NCBI GenBank assembly: GCA_002421605.1
Contig: DISJ01000021.1
Coordinates: forward strand, 1 to 25,976
Direction: 5' to 3'
Length of the DNA: 25,976 nt
From: Rhodobacteraceae bacterium UBA6213
Lineage (GTDB): Bacteria; Pseudomonadota; Alphaproteobacteria; Rhodobacterales; Rhodobacteraceae
Positions 7,374 to 16,494 of the stretch are shown here, one piece after another. The notes under the pieces were generated by a model. The model had not been told where the DNA came from. It did no database searches and saw nothing but the letters and a program-made list of their open reading frames with translations. Position 1 is the stretch's first letter, and the number at the start of each line of letters is the position of its first letter. The position numbers and the translations under genes were made by a program.

Positions 7374-7511
7374 TCACGGTAGCGTGATTGCAAAAGCAGG
7401 ACAGGCAATAAACGCGGCGCACCGGCCAGGCAGGATCAGACCAAAGAGCCGAACACATTGATGCGCCTTTTCGGGCCGTAACAATACGGGTTGAGGTAGC
7501 GATATCGAGTT

Positions 7512-10500
7512 ATGAGGGTGAAACGCTCACACAGGCAGTATTGGGGCCTTTTGGCCGTTAAGGCATTCATGCCTATTGCGCTGCTTTTAGCGTTTACTCT
7601 TTGCTTTTTCGAAGGGCCAGTTCTAGCTCAGGGCGCCGAGAGCCCCGGGCAGGATCTGACCTTGCCGGATTTTAGCGCACCATCGGGGCAAGCAGCTGCA
7701 ACTTCGGTCGTTGGGCCAGACCTTTCTGGTTTCAATCATAGCGGCACGGGTTTTGCTCTTGTCGGGGCCCATGCCAAGATTGACTGCGTCGATTGCCACA
7801 TTGGCGGCAAACTGGACGATACGCCCAACACCTGCTTTGGCTGCCACAACGGCGACCTTGCCGAGGGAAAAAGCGAAACGCATCCGCCTTCAAGTGATGA
7901 ATGCGCAAAGTGCCACGTCGCCGACAACTGGGTTGCTGTGGCCTTTGACCACAGTCTGGTTGTCGGCAATTGCGTATCTTGCCACAATGGCAAGACCGCG
8001 AAGGGCATGACGGACGCCCACCTTCCGACAACCACGCTGTGCGAAGCCTGCCACCTGACCACAGGTTGGACAACTGTGCGCTTTGATCACGGGGCCACAC
8101 AGGCGGCGTGCGTCGATTGCCACAATGGCAAACGAGAAAGCGGGATGCCCGACGATCACGTCCCCACCACCGACAGCTGCGCGTCTTGTCACGGCGTCAG
8201 TGATTGGACGACGGTTGTCATGGACCATGAACAGGCCATGGGCGAATGTGTCGAATGCCATGACGGCACAAGGGTCAGCGGCAAGCCCCTAAACCACATT
8301 CCGACAACACGGCAATGCGCCGATTGCCATGTCACCGAAAGCTGGATCACGATCCGCTTTGATCACAGCTCGACCACTGCCACCTGCGCGACCTGCCATG
8401 ATGGGACGATACAAACCGGCAAGAACGACGACCACGTTGTTTCCGCCAATACCTGTGAAGACTGCCATACGACAACCACCTGGACCGCGATCCGCTTCGA
8501 TCATGGCGCAGTCACGGGCAGCTGCTTTAGCTGCCACAACGGGGTTTCGGCCACAGGCAAGCCAGAAGATCATCTGCGGACCTCAGACGCATGTGAAGAT
8601 TGCCACATGGTCACAGGCTGGGCGCAAATCCATTTCGACCATGCCGGGGTTACTGGCAGTTGCGCCTCGTGCCACGACAACAGAACAGCCACCGGCATGC
8701 CGACGGACCATTTGAAAACCACGGCGCAGTGCGAGGATTGCCACGTCACAAGCTCTTGGACCAACGTGCGCTTCAACCATTCTGGAGTAGTTGGAAGTTG
8801 CGTTTCCTGCCACAACAACCGCGACGTTGCAGGCAAGCCCGCCGATCACCTACCCACCACCGACATCTGCGAAGATTGTCATGTGCCCTCTGGGTGGATG
8901 CTTGTGCGGATGGATCACAGCGCCACTACGGCCAGCTGCATTTCTTGCCACAACAACAGCGATTTTGCAGGCAAGCAGCCTGACCATCCACCCACCAACA
9001 ACTCTTGCGACGACTGCCACGTCACCTCGGACTGGACGCTTGTGCGCATGGACCATAACGCCACCACCGCATCTTGCGTGACCTGCCACAACAATTCGGA
9101 TGTCGCTGGTAAGCCCGATGATCACCCCGCGACCACAGAGATTTGCGAAGATTGCCACAACACCGCAGACTGGGCGAACGTTCACTTTGACCATTCAGGC
9201 GTGTTGGGAAACTGCGTTTCGTGCCACAATAACACGGATGTCGACGGCAAGCCCACCGATCACCTACCCACGACGAATGTCTGCGAAGACTGCCACATCA
9301 CGTCAGATTGGGCGATCGTGCGCATGGACCACAACGCCACCAACGCGGCGTGTCTGACCTGCCACAACAACTTGGATTTCGCAGGCAAGCCGCCTGAGCA
9401 CCCGGCCACCACCGATCTCTGCGAGGATTGCCACAATACATTCGACTGGACGAATGTCCACTTCGACCACTCGGGCGTGACCGCCGCCTGTGTAACCTGC
9501 CACAACAACACCGATGTCGATGGCAAGCCCGCCAATCACCCGCCTACCACCAATGTGTGCGAAGACTGCCACGTCACCGCAGATTGGGCGCTGGTCCGCA
9601 TGGACCACAACGCGACCACGGCAAGCTGCGTAACCTGCCACAACAACACAGATGTCGATGGCAAACCCGGTACCCACCCAGACACTAGCAATGTCTGCGA
9701 GGATTGCCACAACACCTCAGACTGGGCGAATGTTCACTTTGACCACTCCGGCGTCACCGGGAATTGCATAAGCTGCCATAACAACACCGATTTCAGCGGC
9801 AAGCCCGCCGATCACCTGCCTACGACCAATGTCTGCGAAGACTGCCACGTCACCTCGGACTGGACGCTTGTGCGCATGGACCACAACGCCACAACGGCGA
9901 CCTGCGTATCGTGCCATAACAACACCCGCGTCAACGGCAAGCCCGGCGCCCACCCCGCCACCAGCAATGTCTGCGAAGCTTGCCACAACACCGCAGATTG
10001 GGCGAATGTCCACTTCGACCACACCGGCATCACCGGCAACTGCGTAAGCTGCCACAACAACAGCGACTACAGCGGCAAGCCGACCGATCACGTGCCAACC
10101 AACAATGTCTGCGAAGCTTGCCACATCACCTCGGACTGGGCGTTGGTGCGCATGGACCACAACGCGACCACCGCCACCTGCGTGTCGTGCCACAATAATA
10201 TCGACGTTGCTGGAAAGCCGGGCGATCACCCCGCCACCATCGATGTTTGCGAAGACTGTCACACATCAACGAATTGGGCGGATGTTCACTTTGACCACTC
10301 TGGTGTCACGGGCACCTGCGTGTCGTGCCATAACAACACCGATGTCAGCGGCAAACCCACCACGCACGTGCCGACCACCGACGTTTGCGAGGATTGCCAT
10401 ATAACGGCAGACTGGACGCTGGTGCGCATGGACCACAACGCCACCTCGGCAAGCTGTGTTTCCTGCCACAACAACAGCGATGTCGTTGGCAAGCCGGGTA

Positions 10501-12527
10501 ATCACCCCGCCACCAGCGACGTCTGCGAGGATTGCCACACCAGCGCCGACTGGGCCACGATCCGCATGGATCACAGTGCCACAACGGCAAGCTGCGTGAC
10601 CTGCCACAACAACAGCGATTTTGACGGCAAGCCCACCAATCACCTACCCACGACGAATGTCTGCGAAGATTGCCACATCACCTCGGACTGGGCCTTGGTG
10701 CAGATGGACCACAACGCCACCACCGCCACGTGCGTTTCGTGCCACAACAATACTGATGTCCCGGGCAAACCCGGCGATCATGCCGCCACCACAGATGTTT
10801 GCGAAGATTGCCACACCTCCACGAACTGGGCGGACGTGCACATTGACCACTCGAGCGTCACGGGTGCCTGCGTTTCATGCCACAACAATACCGATTTTGA
10901 TGGCAAGCCCACCGACCATCTGCCCACCACCGACGTCTGCGAAAGCTGCCACATCACGGCAGACTGGACGTTGGTGCGCATGGATCACAGCGCGACATCG
11001 GCCACGTGCGTTTCGTGCCACAACAACGTCCGCGTAGCCGGTAAGCCGGGCAATCACCCCGCCACCACCGATGCCTGCGAGGATTGTCACACCACCACTG
11101 ACTGGGCGAATGTCCACTTTGACCATGCCGGCGTGACGGGCGCTTGTGTTTCGTGCCACAATAATTCTGATGTCGATGGCAAACCCACCAATCACCTGCC
11201 CACCACCGATATTTGCGAAGATTGTCACGTCACGGCCGACTGGACTCTGGTGCGTATGGATCACAACGCCACCTCGGCAAGCTGCATATCGTGCCACAAC
11301 AACACCAGCGTGAGCGGAAAGTCGGGCACACACCTGCCGACGACAAATGTTTGCGAAGACTGCCACGTCAGCACCGATTGGGCCGATGTGCGTATGGATC
11401 ACAACGCCACCTCGGCCACCTGCGTAACCTGCCACGACAACACTCGCGCGACTGGCAAGTCGGGCACCCATTTGCCGACAAACAATGTCTGCGAAGCTTG
11501 CCACATCACCACCGATTGGGCGGTTGTGCGCATGGACCACAACGCCACCTCGGCCACCTGCCTTTCGTGCCACAACAACTCTGCCGTTAGTGGCAAGCCC
11601 ACAGATCACCTGCCGACCTCTAATGTGTGCGAGACGTGCCACGTCACCACCGTTTGGACAAATGTTCGCATGGATCACAGCGCAACTACGGCGACCTGCC
11701 TTTCGTGCCACAACAACACTGCCGTTGACGGCAAGCCAGGCACCCATTTGCCGACTTCGAACTTCTGCGAAGCGTGCCACGTCACCACCGATTGGGCGGA
11801 TGTGCGCATGGACCACAACGCCACCTCGGCCACCTGCCTGTCGTGCCACAATAACTCTGCCGTTAGTGGCAAGCCCGGTAACCACCTGCCGACCTCGAAT
11901 GTATGCGAGGCCTGTCACATTACCGCCAATTGGACAGACGTTCGCATGGACCACAGCGCAACGACTGCAACATGCATCACTTGCCACAACAATTCGGCAG
12001 TGGATGGCAAACCCGGCAACCATCCCTCGACTACAAACAATTGCGCTGCGTGCCATGTGACCTCGGACTGGGCGTCAGTCAGGCTGGATCACAACGAAGT
12101 CACGGGCAGCTGCGCCAGTTGCCATGACGGCGCGCAGGCGACCGGCAAGCCCAATGGACACTTCGTCACCACGCTGGAATGTGATGAATGTCACCTGACA
12201 TCGGCGTGGTGGCCTGTGCGCTATACGCACCCCGCCGGGGCAATTCCCGCAGGCCATGACGCAACCATTTGCACGGATTGCCATATCGGCAACAACCAAG
12301 CGACGCCGTGGCGAAACCCCAAATACGCACCGGATTGTGCGGCATGTCATGCCGGCGACTTCAAATCGGGCCCGCACACGAAATACGAGTCGCCAAACAA
12401 AATGAACTACACGGTCAGCGAACTGCGCGACTGCACGGGTTCTTGCCACGTCTTTACCAACAACACCTTGACGACCATAAAATCGAGAAGAAACAGCGAG
12501 CATAGGGCAACTGATAGGGAGTTCTAA
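7512..12527 (+). CDS. Giant secreted multiheme c-type cytochrome (67 CXXCH + 1 CX3CH)
   Basis: A 1671-residue protein with a signal peptide (hydrophobic core MPIALLLAFTLCFF, likely cut after VLA near residue 39; an internal Met20 start would also give a good signal peptide). I counted 67 CXXCH motifs from residue 92 to 1609 and a final CX3CH (CTGSCH) at 1641. Motifs 3 (residue 131) to 65 (residue 1557) span 62 intervals in 1426 residues, exactly 23 each on average. Between motifs a non-motif His alternates between a W..VR.DH site and a GKPxxH site. This supplies one candidate distal ligand per haem and suggests bis-His c3/c7-like haems. Secreted to the periplasm or beyond, it should form a long electron wire. 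Its stop overlaps the barrel gene start by 1 nt. No paralogue name can be assigned. Confidence 0.95.
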   Translation: MRVKRSHRQYWGLLAVKAFMPIALLLAFTLCFFEGPVLAQGAESPGQDLTLPDFSAPSGQAAATSVVGPDLSGFNHSGTGFALVGAHAKIDCVDCHIGGKLDDTPNTCFGCHNGDLAEGKSETHPPSSDECAKCHVADNWVAVAFDHSLVVGNCVSCHNGKTAKGMTDAHLPTTTLCEACHLTTGWTTVRFDHGATQAACVDCHNGKRESGMPDDHVPTTDSCASCHGVSDWTTVVMDHEQAMGECVECHDGTRVSGKPLNHIPTTRQCADCHVTESWITIRFDHSSTTATCATCHDGTIQTGKNDDHVVSANTCEDCHTTTTWTAIRFDHGAVTGSCFSCHNGVSATGKPEDHLRTSDACEDCHMVTGWAQIHFDHAGVTGSCASCHDNRTATGMPTDHLKTTAQCEDCHVTSSWTNVRFNHSGVVGSCVSCHNNRDVAGKPADHLPTTDICEDCHVPSGWMLVRMDHSATTASCISCHNNSDFAGKQPDHPPTNNSCDDCHVTSDWTLVRMDHNATTASCVTCHNNSDVAGKPDDHPATTEICEDCHNTADWANVHFDHSGVLGNCVSCHNNTDVDGKPTDHLPTTNVCEDCHITSDWAIVRMDHNATNAACLTCHNNLDFAGKPPEHPATTDLCEDCHNTFDWTNVHFDHSGVTAACVTCHNNTDVDGKPANHPPTTNVCEDCHVTADWALVRMDHNATTASCVTCHNNTDVDGKPGTHPDTSNVCEDCHNTSDWANVHFDHSGVTGNCISCHNNTDFSGKPADHLPTTNVCEDCHVTSDWTLVRMDHNATTATCVSCHNNTRVNGKPGAHPATSNVCEACHNTADWANVHFDHTGITGNCVSCHNNSDYSGKPTDHVPTNNVCEACHITSDWALVRMDHNATTATCVSCHNNIDVAGKPGDHPATIDVCEDCHTSTNWADVHFDHSGVTGTCVSCHNNTDVSGKPTTHVPTTDVCEDCHITADWTLVRMDHNATSASCVSCHNNSDVVGKPGNHPATSDVCEDCHTSADWATIRMDHSATTASCVTCHNNSDFDGKPTNHLPTTNVCEDCHITSDWALVQMDHNATTATCVSCHNNTDVPGKPGDHAATTDVCEDCHTSTNWADVHIDHSSVTGACVSCHNNTDFDGKPTDHLPTTDVCESCHITADWTLVRMDHSATSATCVSCHNNVRVAGKPGNHPATTDACEDCHTTTDWANVHFDHAGVTGACVSCHNNSDVDGKPTNHLPTTDICEDCHVTADWTLVRMDHNATSASCISCHNNTSVSGKSGTHLPTTNVCEDCHVSTDWADVRMDHNATSATCVTCHDNTRATGKSGTHLPTNNVCEACHITTDWAVVRMDHNATSATCLSCHNNSAVSGKPTDHLPTSNVCETCHVTTVWTNVRMDHSATTATCLSCHNNTAVDGKPGTHLPTSNFCEACHVTTDWADVRMDHNATSATCLSCHNNSAVSGKPGNHLPTSNVCEACHITANWTDVRMDHSATTATCITCHNNSAVDGKPGNHPSTTNNCAACHVTSDWASVRLDHNEVTGSCASCHDGAQATGKPNGHFVTTLECDECHLTSAWWPVRYTHPAGAIPAGHDATICTDCHIGNNQATPWRNPKYAPDCAACHAGDFKSGPHTKYESPNKMNYTVSELRDCTGSCHVFTNNTLTTIKSRRNSEHRATDREF
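7902..12194 (+). repeat. Tandem cytochrome repeat array, 69/138/276-bp periods
   Basis: One haem occupies 69 bp, a haem pair 138 bp and an alternating four-haem unit 276 bp. In the middle of the array, units reading TSDW.LVRMDHNATTA alternate with units reading TADWANVHFDHSGVTG, which defines the 276-bp period. Towards the C-terminus only the VRMDH type is used, and the period falls to 138 bp. Near-identical DNA tracts of about 30-45 bp sit at exact multiples: 9013 and 9841 (828 bp), 9261 and 10641 (1380 bp), 11525 and 11801 (276 bp). Confidence 0.9.
12516..12521 (+). promoter_or_regulatory. RBS and TAATG coupling between cytochrome and barrel genes
   Basis: AGGGAG lies 5 nt before the ATG at 12527, inside the last codons of the cytochrome gene, and stop and start share one base (TAATG). 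This arrangement favours translational coupling of the two proteins. Confidence 0.7.
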
Positions 12528-14944
12528 TGAGCAGTATACAGGCACGCCAGCCGCTCAATGACCTGCTAAAAGGTCAGCGGCATGGCAAGAAGCGGCGGAT
12601 CCGCAAGGCGCTTGCTGCAAGCGTATGTGTGTTCGCACTTGGAACAGCGGCTCTTCACGCCCAATCCACCGGCACCTTGGCGCGAGCCCAGCTTGTCAGC
12701 ACCGGTGGTGCAGGCAGTTGCCCTGTCATTCTTATCAACTTCAACCAAGAACTGGCGATTGTGGGCCAAAGCGTGACCCCGGGCGGCCAAACCTTGATGG
12801 TTCGGTTGATAGAAAGCGGCATCCCGATCCCGCGACAAGGCGCAATCGAGCAAATCCAGACGCAGCCCAGCCTGTCAGTACCGGGGCTTGGCACGGCGTT
12901 CGTCACATTGGATATCTCGAGCGAGCAGCCGGTACTGAACATCCGGTTCACCTCGGCACCACCAATGCTATTGGTGACGCAGGCCGGCACGCGATCGGTT
13001 GTCGTCTCTATGTTCGAGCGCACCGGAAACTGTTCAACCGAAACCGAAGCGCAAGCAGATACGCCGAGCGCTGATGGCAATGTTGGCGACCTGCCGGCAA
13101 GCGACGCGGGCGAAGCCGCCCGCCTGTTTAGTGATGCACGCGCGGCCGTGACCGCCGCCGAATACGACCGCGCAGTGCAGATTCTGACAAAACTTCTTGC
13201 GATGCCGGCCAATCCCTACAGCGCCGACGCGCAAGAAACGCTTGGCATCGTGCGCGAACGTAACGGCCAACTGGCGCATGCCAAGGCTGAGTATGAAATC
13301 TATCTGCAAACCTACCCCAACGGCGCTGGGGCAGAGCGCGTCAAGCAACGCCTTGCCGCCATCGAAACGGCAGCGGCAGCACGACCGGGCGGCCTGCGCC
13401 CAGCCGGGGCAGGGCAGACCGATTTAGCTGCGACGACTGACGGCGCGGATGTGGACCCGGGCGAGGCTCGTATCACCTCGATCCCCCGCAAAAATGAAAC
13501 CTTTCCGCCGCTGTTGCCGCAGCCATCCACCGGTTTGCGCGGTGCCATTGCCCGCATAGGTGAGACCGTGTTTCGGACAAACGAAACGCCGCAGGAAAAG
13601 GCCGAACGCAGGCTTCGCGAGCGCGCAGCTGATCCGCCAAGAATTACAGTTTCGCTGTATTACTACCTGAATCAGTCTTCGACGTTGATTACCGAGCTGG
13701 AAGACCACACCACCGAAAGTGATACAGAAATCCAGCAAAACTCGGCGGTCCTGTCGGTCAACGTCTCAGACTCTTTCTATCGCGGCAACCAACTTTACAG
13801 CTATCGCTTCAGCGGCGACTACTCCGAGGACTTTACCGATTCCTCGAAATCACGTCTGAATCTGTCGCGCTTTTATGGCGAGTGGTCGATGGGCACCAAT
13901 GGCCCCTCGATTGCACTCGGACGGCAATCGTGGAGCGACGATGCCTCGCTGGGCCGATATGATGGGGTCCGCGTGCGCTACACCATTTCGGACAACGTGC
14001 GCTTGTCCGGGGTCTTTGGTCTGTCGGTGAACCGAAAATCAGACCCGATGTTCAGCGGCGACGACCGCGTTCTCGGGATTACTGGAGACCTTCTGACGCT
14101 TGGCGAAAAAACCGAACTTTCGGGTTACTTTCTGAAAGAATTCAGCGGAGCGTTTACAGATCGTCTGGTCGCGGGCGTTGAAGCCAGCTTCTCGACCGAG
14201 TCCAACTCGGGGCGCGGGCTGATCGAATACGACCTGTCGCTGGAATCCGTCAGCACGGCACGCGCAAGTTGGAGCCATCGTTTTGAAGACCGCTCTTCGT
14301 TTACGGTGACGGCGGAGTACGACCATTCTCCGAACTTGGCGCTGAATGCGGCACTGGTCGGTCAGTCGGTCACGACACTGCAAGAACTGAACGGAATCTA
14401 TACGCTGGCAGAGATACGAGGTTTGGCGCGCGACAGATCGGCCGAGACCTACGCCCTATCGGCATCGTGGCAGAAGCCGTTGAGCGAAAAGTGGCAGCTT
14501 TCGGTGGACGGCAGCGCCTATTACACCGGTGCCAGCCCTGCCTCGGGCTTTGTGCCCGCTGTCGAAGCGCCGGGGTGGTCCTACAATGTCTCAGCGCAGT
14601 TGGTCGGTACCGGCGTCTTTGTTGACGATGACGTGTTCAGTATTTCTGCGCGGGCCGCTGATGACGTTTCATCACAGCTGATCATGCTTGATGGCTACTG
14701 GCGCTACAACGTGTCCGACAAGCTGCGGATCAAGCCGCGTTTGAAGATCGCGCACCGCACTTTCGCTGACGGAACAGGCAGCGAAAACTTTGCCATCCCG
14801 TCGATCACGCTTAACTACGATTTCAACGTGAACAACTCGTTTGAAGTCGAACTGGGTACCCGGCTTTCAAACCGTGAAACACCGGGCATCAGCGAAGAAA
14901 CGAATGACACTTTCCTCACCCTGGGTTTCACCAGAGAATTCTGA
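12527..14944 (+). CDS. TPR-containing outer-membrane beta-barrel protein (porin-like)
   Basis: An 805-residue exported protein. A long basic N-region is followed by a hydrophobic core ending ALHA (cut after about residue 45). Residues about 50-165 look like a small all-beta domain, possibly AMIN-like. Residues about 195-282 are TPR-like helices (AARLFSDARAAVTAAEYDRA, QILTKLL, AKAEYEIYLQTYPNG). Residues about 372-805 alternate polar and aromatic residues as in transmembrane beta strands, and the protein ends LGFTREF with the C-terminal Phe used for Bam insertion. The start is fixed by the coupled TAATG and AGGGAG. Being co-translated with the cytochrome, it is a good candidate for the outer-membrane sheath or docking pore. 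It contains no CXXCH. Related named families were not recognised. Confidence 0.8.
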   Translation: MSSIQARQPLNDLLKGQRHGKKRRIRKALAASVCVFALGTAALHAQSTGTLARAQLVSTGGAGSCPVILINFNQELAIVGQSVTPGGQTLMVRLIESGIPIPRQGAIEQIQTQPSLSVPGLGTAFVTLDISSEQPVLNIRFTSAPPMLLVTQAGTRSVVVSMFERTGNCSTETEAQADTPSADGNVGDLPASDAGEAARLFSDARAAVTAAEYDRAVQILTKLLAMPANPYSADAQETLGIVRERNGQLAHAKAEYEIYLQTYPNGAGAERVKQRLAAIETAAAARPGGLRPAGAGQTDLAATTDGADVDPGEARITSIPRKNETFPPLLPQPSTGLRGAIARIGETVFRTNETPQEKAERRLRERAADPPRITVSLYYYLNQSSTLITELEDHTTESDTEIQQNSAVLSVNVSDSFYRGNQLYSYRFSGDYSEDFTDSSKSRLNLSRFYGEWSMGTNGPSIALGRQSWSDDASLGRYDGVRVRYTISDNVRLSGVFGLSVNRKSDPMFSGDDRVLGITGDLLTLGEKTELSGYFLKEFSGAFTDRLVAGVEASFSTESNSGRGLIEYDLSLESVSTARASWSHRFEDRSSFTVTAEYDHSPNLALNAALVGQSVTTLQELNGIYTLAEIRGLARDRSAETYALSASWQKPLSEKWQLSVDGSAYYTGASPASGFVPAVEAPGWSYNVSAQLVGTGVFVDDDVFSISARAADDVSSQLIMLDGYWRYNVSDKLRIKPRLKIAHRTFADGTGSENFAIPSITLNYDFNVNNSFEVELGTRLSNRETPGISEETNDTFLTLGFTREF

Positions 14945-14959
14945 AAACGAAAAAAGGGG

Positions 14960-14995
14960 CGGGTAAAACCGCATCTGCGACTGGTCCGCAACCCG
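14960..14995. terminator. Possible stem in convergent intergenic gap
   Basis: In the 83-bp gap between two convergent genes, CGGGT (14960-14964) pairs with ACCCG (14991-14995) and TGCG (14976-14979) pairs with CGCA (14987-14990). There is no following T-run on either strand, so this is at best a weak bidirectional terminator. Confidence 0.25.
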
Positions 14996-15027
14996 AAAGT
15001 TAGGGTGCCGAACCAAGGCGCAGATTT

Positions 15028-16494
15028 TCAGTTGAACAACGCCGCCAATTCCGGATGCCCAGCCGTAACTGCAATTTCGGCAGCCCGCTCTCGGCGGTTA
15101 TTGCGCCGCCGCGGGTCAGCGCCAGCAGCAAGCAGCGCCCGGATAGCATCTGCATGCCCCCCGCGCGCGGCTGCCATCAACGCGGTTTCGCCCAAGGCGT
15201 TGCGCTGGTTCAGATCGGCCCCGGCCGCGATCAGCGACACCAATCCCTCGACCTTCCCCGCGGCCGCCAGCAGCATCACGGGGGTGTTGCCGGCCGCGCT
15301 CGCCTGCTTTGCGTCAGCCCCCGCTTCGAGCAGCGCGTTGATCGCGCCATCCTGACCAGCCGCTGTGGCGGCGAGAAGCGGTGTGGCACCGTCGTTATCG
15401 GGCACAATGGCGCTTACACCCGCCTCGTGAAGATAGCCAACGCCGACGCCGTTCCCACCTACTGCGGCATACCACATCAGGTTACGGCCTTTGGCATCGG
15501 TGACCGTCAAATCCAGCCCAAGCGCCACCAGCCTGTTCAGCACCGGCGCCTCGCAGAACGCGACAGCCTGCTTTCCTATTGCAAACTGCGTGTCAGGTGC
15601 CACCCCAAGGGTGCGGACCCGGTTCAAGATAAACGCAGCACTTGCGCAATCGCCATTTTCCATCGCCAGTTCGAGCGGCGTTTTGCCGTTCGCATCGGCC
15701 AAAAGTGGTTGCGCCCCAACCGCCAAAAGCAACTCGGCCGCTGTCGGGTGCTTCGTTGCGACGGCATGCGCTAGTGCGCTTTGCCCTTCCGTATCGACGG
15801 CATCAACGCGCGCGCCGTTGTTGAGCAAGACCTGAATGACGTCGTCCGCACCGCGCCGCGCAGCATGTATCAAGGCCGTTCGGCCCTGCGTGTCGCGCCA
15901 TTCGACATCTGCGCCTGCGGCCAATGCTGCGTTTACTGCCTGAACCGCGTTGCGTTGGGCTGCCTCCATAAGCGGGGTCCACCCACTGTCTTGTGCAAGT
16001 TTTGAAGGCTCTGGCGGCTTGGCTGGCTGCACTTCGGGCAATGCCGCGCGCGGGGTGGGCAGAGGAGCCAGAACCGCCTGCACCAACGCCTCGGCTGCCC
16101 TGATATGTCCGGCGGCTGCGGCGCTTTCCAGCAAGGTAATGCCGGCATCGCGGTCAGGGTCGATTCCGTCGCCGTCCAGCAGCATCCGCCCCAGCCGATA
16201 AGCTGCGCTCGCCTGCCCGAGTTCCGCGGCCTTTCGCGTCAAGCTCAGCGCGCGCGCCTTGTCTTTTTCAACCCCCAAGCCCGACTCGTAAAGCGAAGCG
16301 AGCCGCCATAGCGCTTCGGCGTTACTTGATAGATCGGGGGTCGTAAGCACCGCGACCGCGCCTTCAAAATTGCGCGAACGGATCAGATCATCGGCCTTTA
16401 GCAATTGGTCGTCCTGCGCCAGCGCCGGATCCGCAAAAGCCAAAAGAATGCAGGCGCACAAAACGCGCGCCATTTCGGTGTTAAGCCGTGCCAT
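15028..16494 (-). CDS. Periplasmic SEL1/ankyrin repeat protein
   Basis: A 488-residue protein with a signal peptide (MARVLCACILLAFADPALAQ; start at 16494 or, giving a cleaner signal, at 16473). Residues about 50-145 are SEL1-like helical repeats (LWRLASLYESGLGVEKDKAR, AAYRLGRMLLDGDGI, GITLLESAAAAGH). From about 172 to the end are ankyrin repeats (GWTPLMEAAQRN, GRTALIHAARRG, GETALMAAARGGHADAIRAL). Such proteins bind other proteins, so a periplasmic scaffold or assembly factor is the natural reading. The start at 16494 overlaps the preceding oxidoreductase gene by 14 nt. It is the last gene of the ccmF operon. No enzymatic motif seen. Confidence 0.85.
   Translation of the reverse strand: MARLNTEMARVLCACILLAFADPALAQDDQLLKADDLIRSRNFEGAVAVLTTPDLSSNAEALWRLASLYESGLGVEKDKARALSLTRKAAELGQASAAYRLGRMLLDGDGIDPDRDAGITLLESAAAAGHIRAAEALVQAVLAPLPTPRAALPEVQPAKPPEPSKLAQDSGWTPLMEAAQRNAVQAVNAALAAGADVEWRDTQGRTALIHAARRGADDVIQVLLNNGARVDAVDTEGQSALAHAVATKHPTAAELLLAVGAQPLLADANGKTPLELAMENGDCASAAFILNRVRTLGVAPDTQFAIGKQAVAFCEAPVLNRLVALGLDLTVTDAKGRNLMWYAAVGGNGVGVGYLHEAGVSAIVPDNDGATPLLAATAAGQDGAINALLEAGADAKQASAAGNTPVMLLAAAGKVEGLVSLIAAGADLNQRNALGETALMAAARGGHADAIRALLAAGADPRRRNNRRERAAEIAVTAGHPELAALFN

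Larger units (their letters stand above)
7011..7511 (+). other. About 500 bp non-coding leader upstream of cytochrome gene
   Basis: No credible gene. The region holds an AT-rich patch at 7137-7161 (ttgaaaatattagataaaat) that could carry a promoter but shows no well-spaced -35/-10 pair, and two dyads listed separately. The cytochrome ATG at 7512 has only a weak, distant purine run (gaggtag, about 7493-7499). Base composition is lower in G+C than in the dehydrogenase operon to the left. Confidence 0.5.

Noticed and set aside
10875..12056. A 393-residue open frame antisense to the cytochrome, plus many shorter ones in the array
   Set aside because: The strict 69-bp periodicity keeps other frames open; the translations are low-complexity echoes of the repeat with no start signals or family likeness.
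7902..12194. Array mistaken for a CRISPR or satellite
   Set aside because: The repeats are coding throughout, with no near-identical short repeat separated by unique spacers; the unit length equals a haem-pair codon block.
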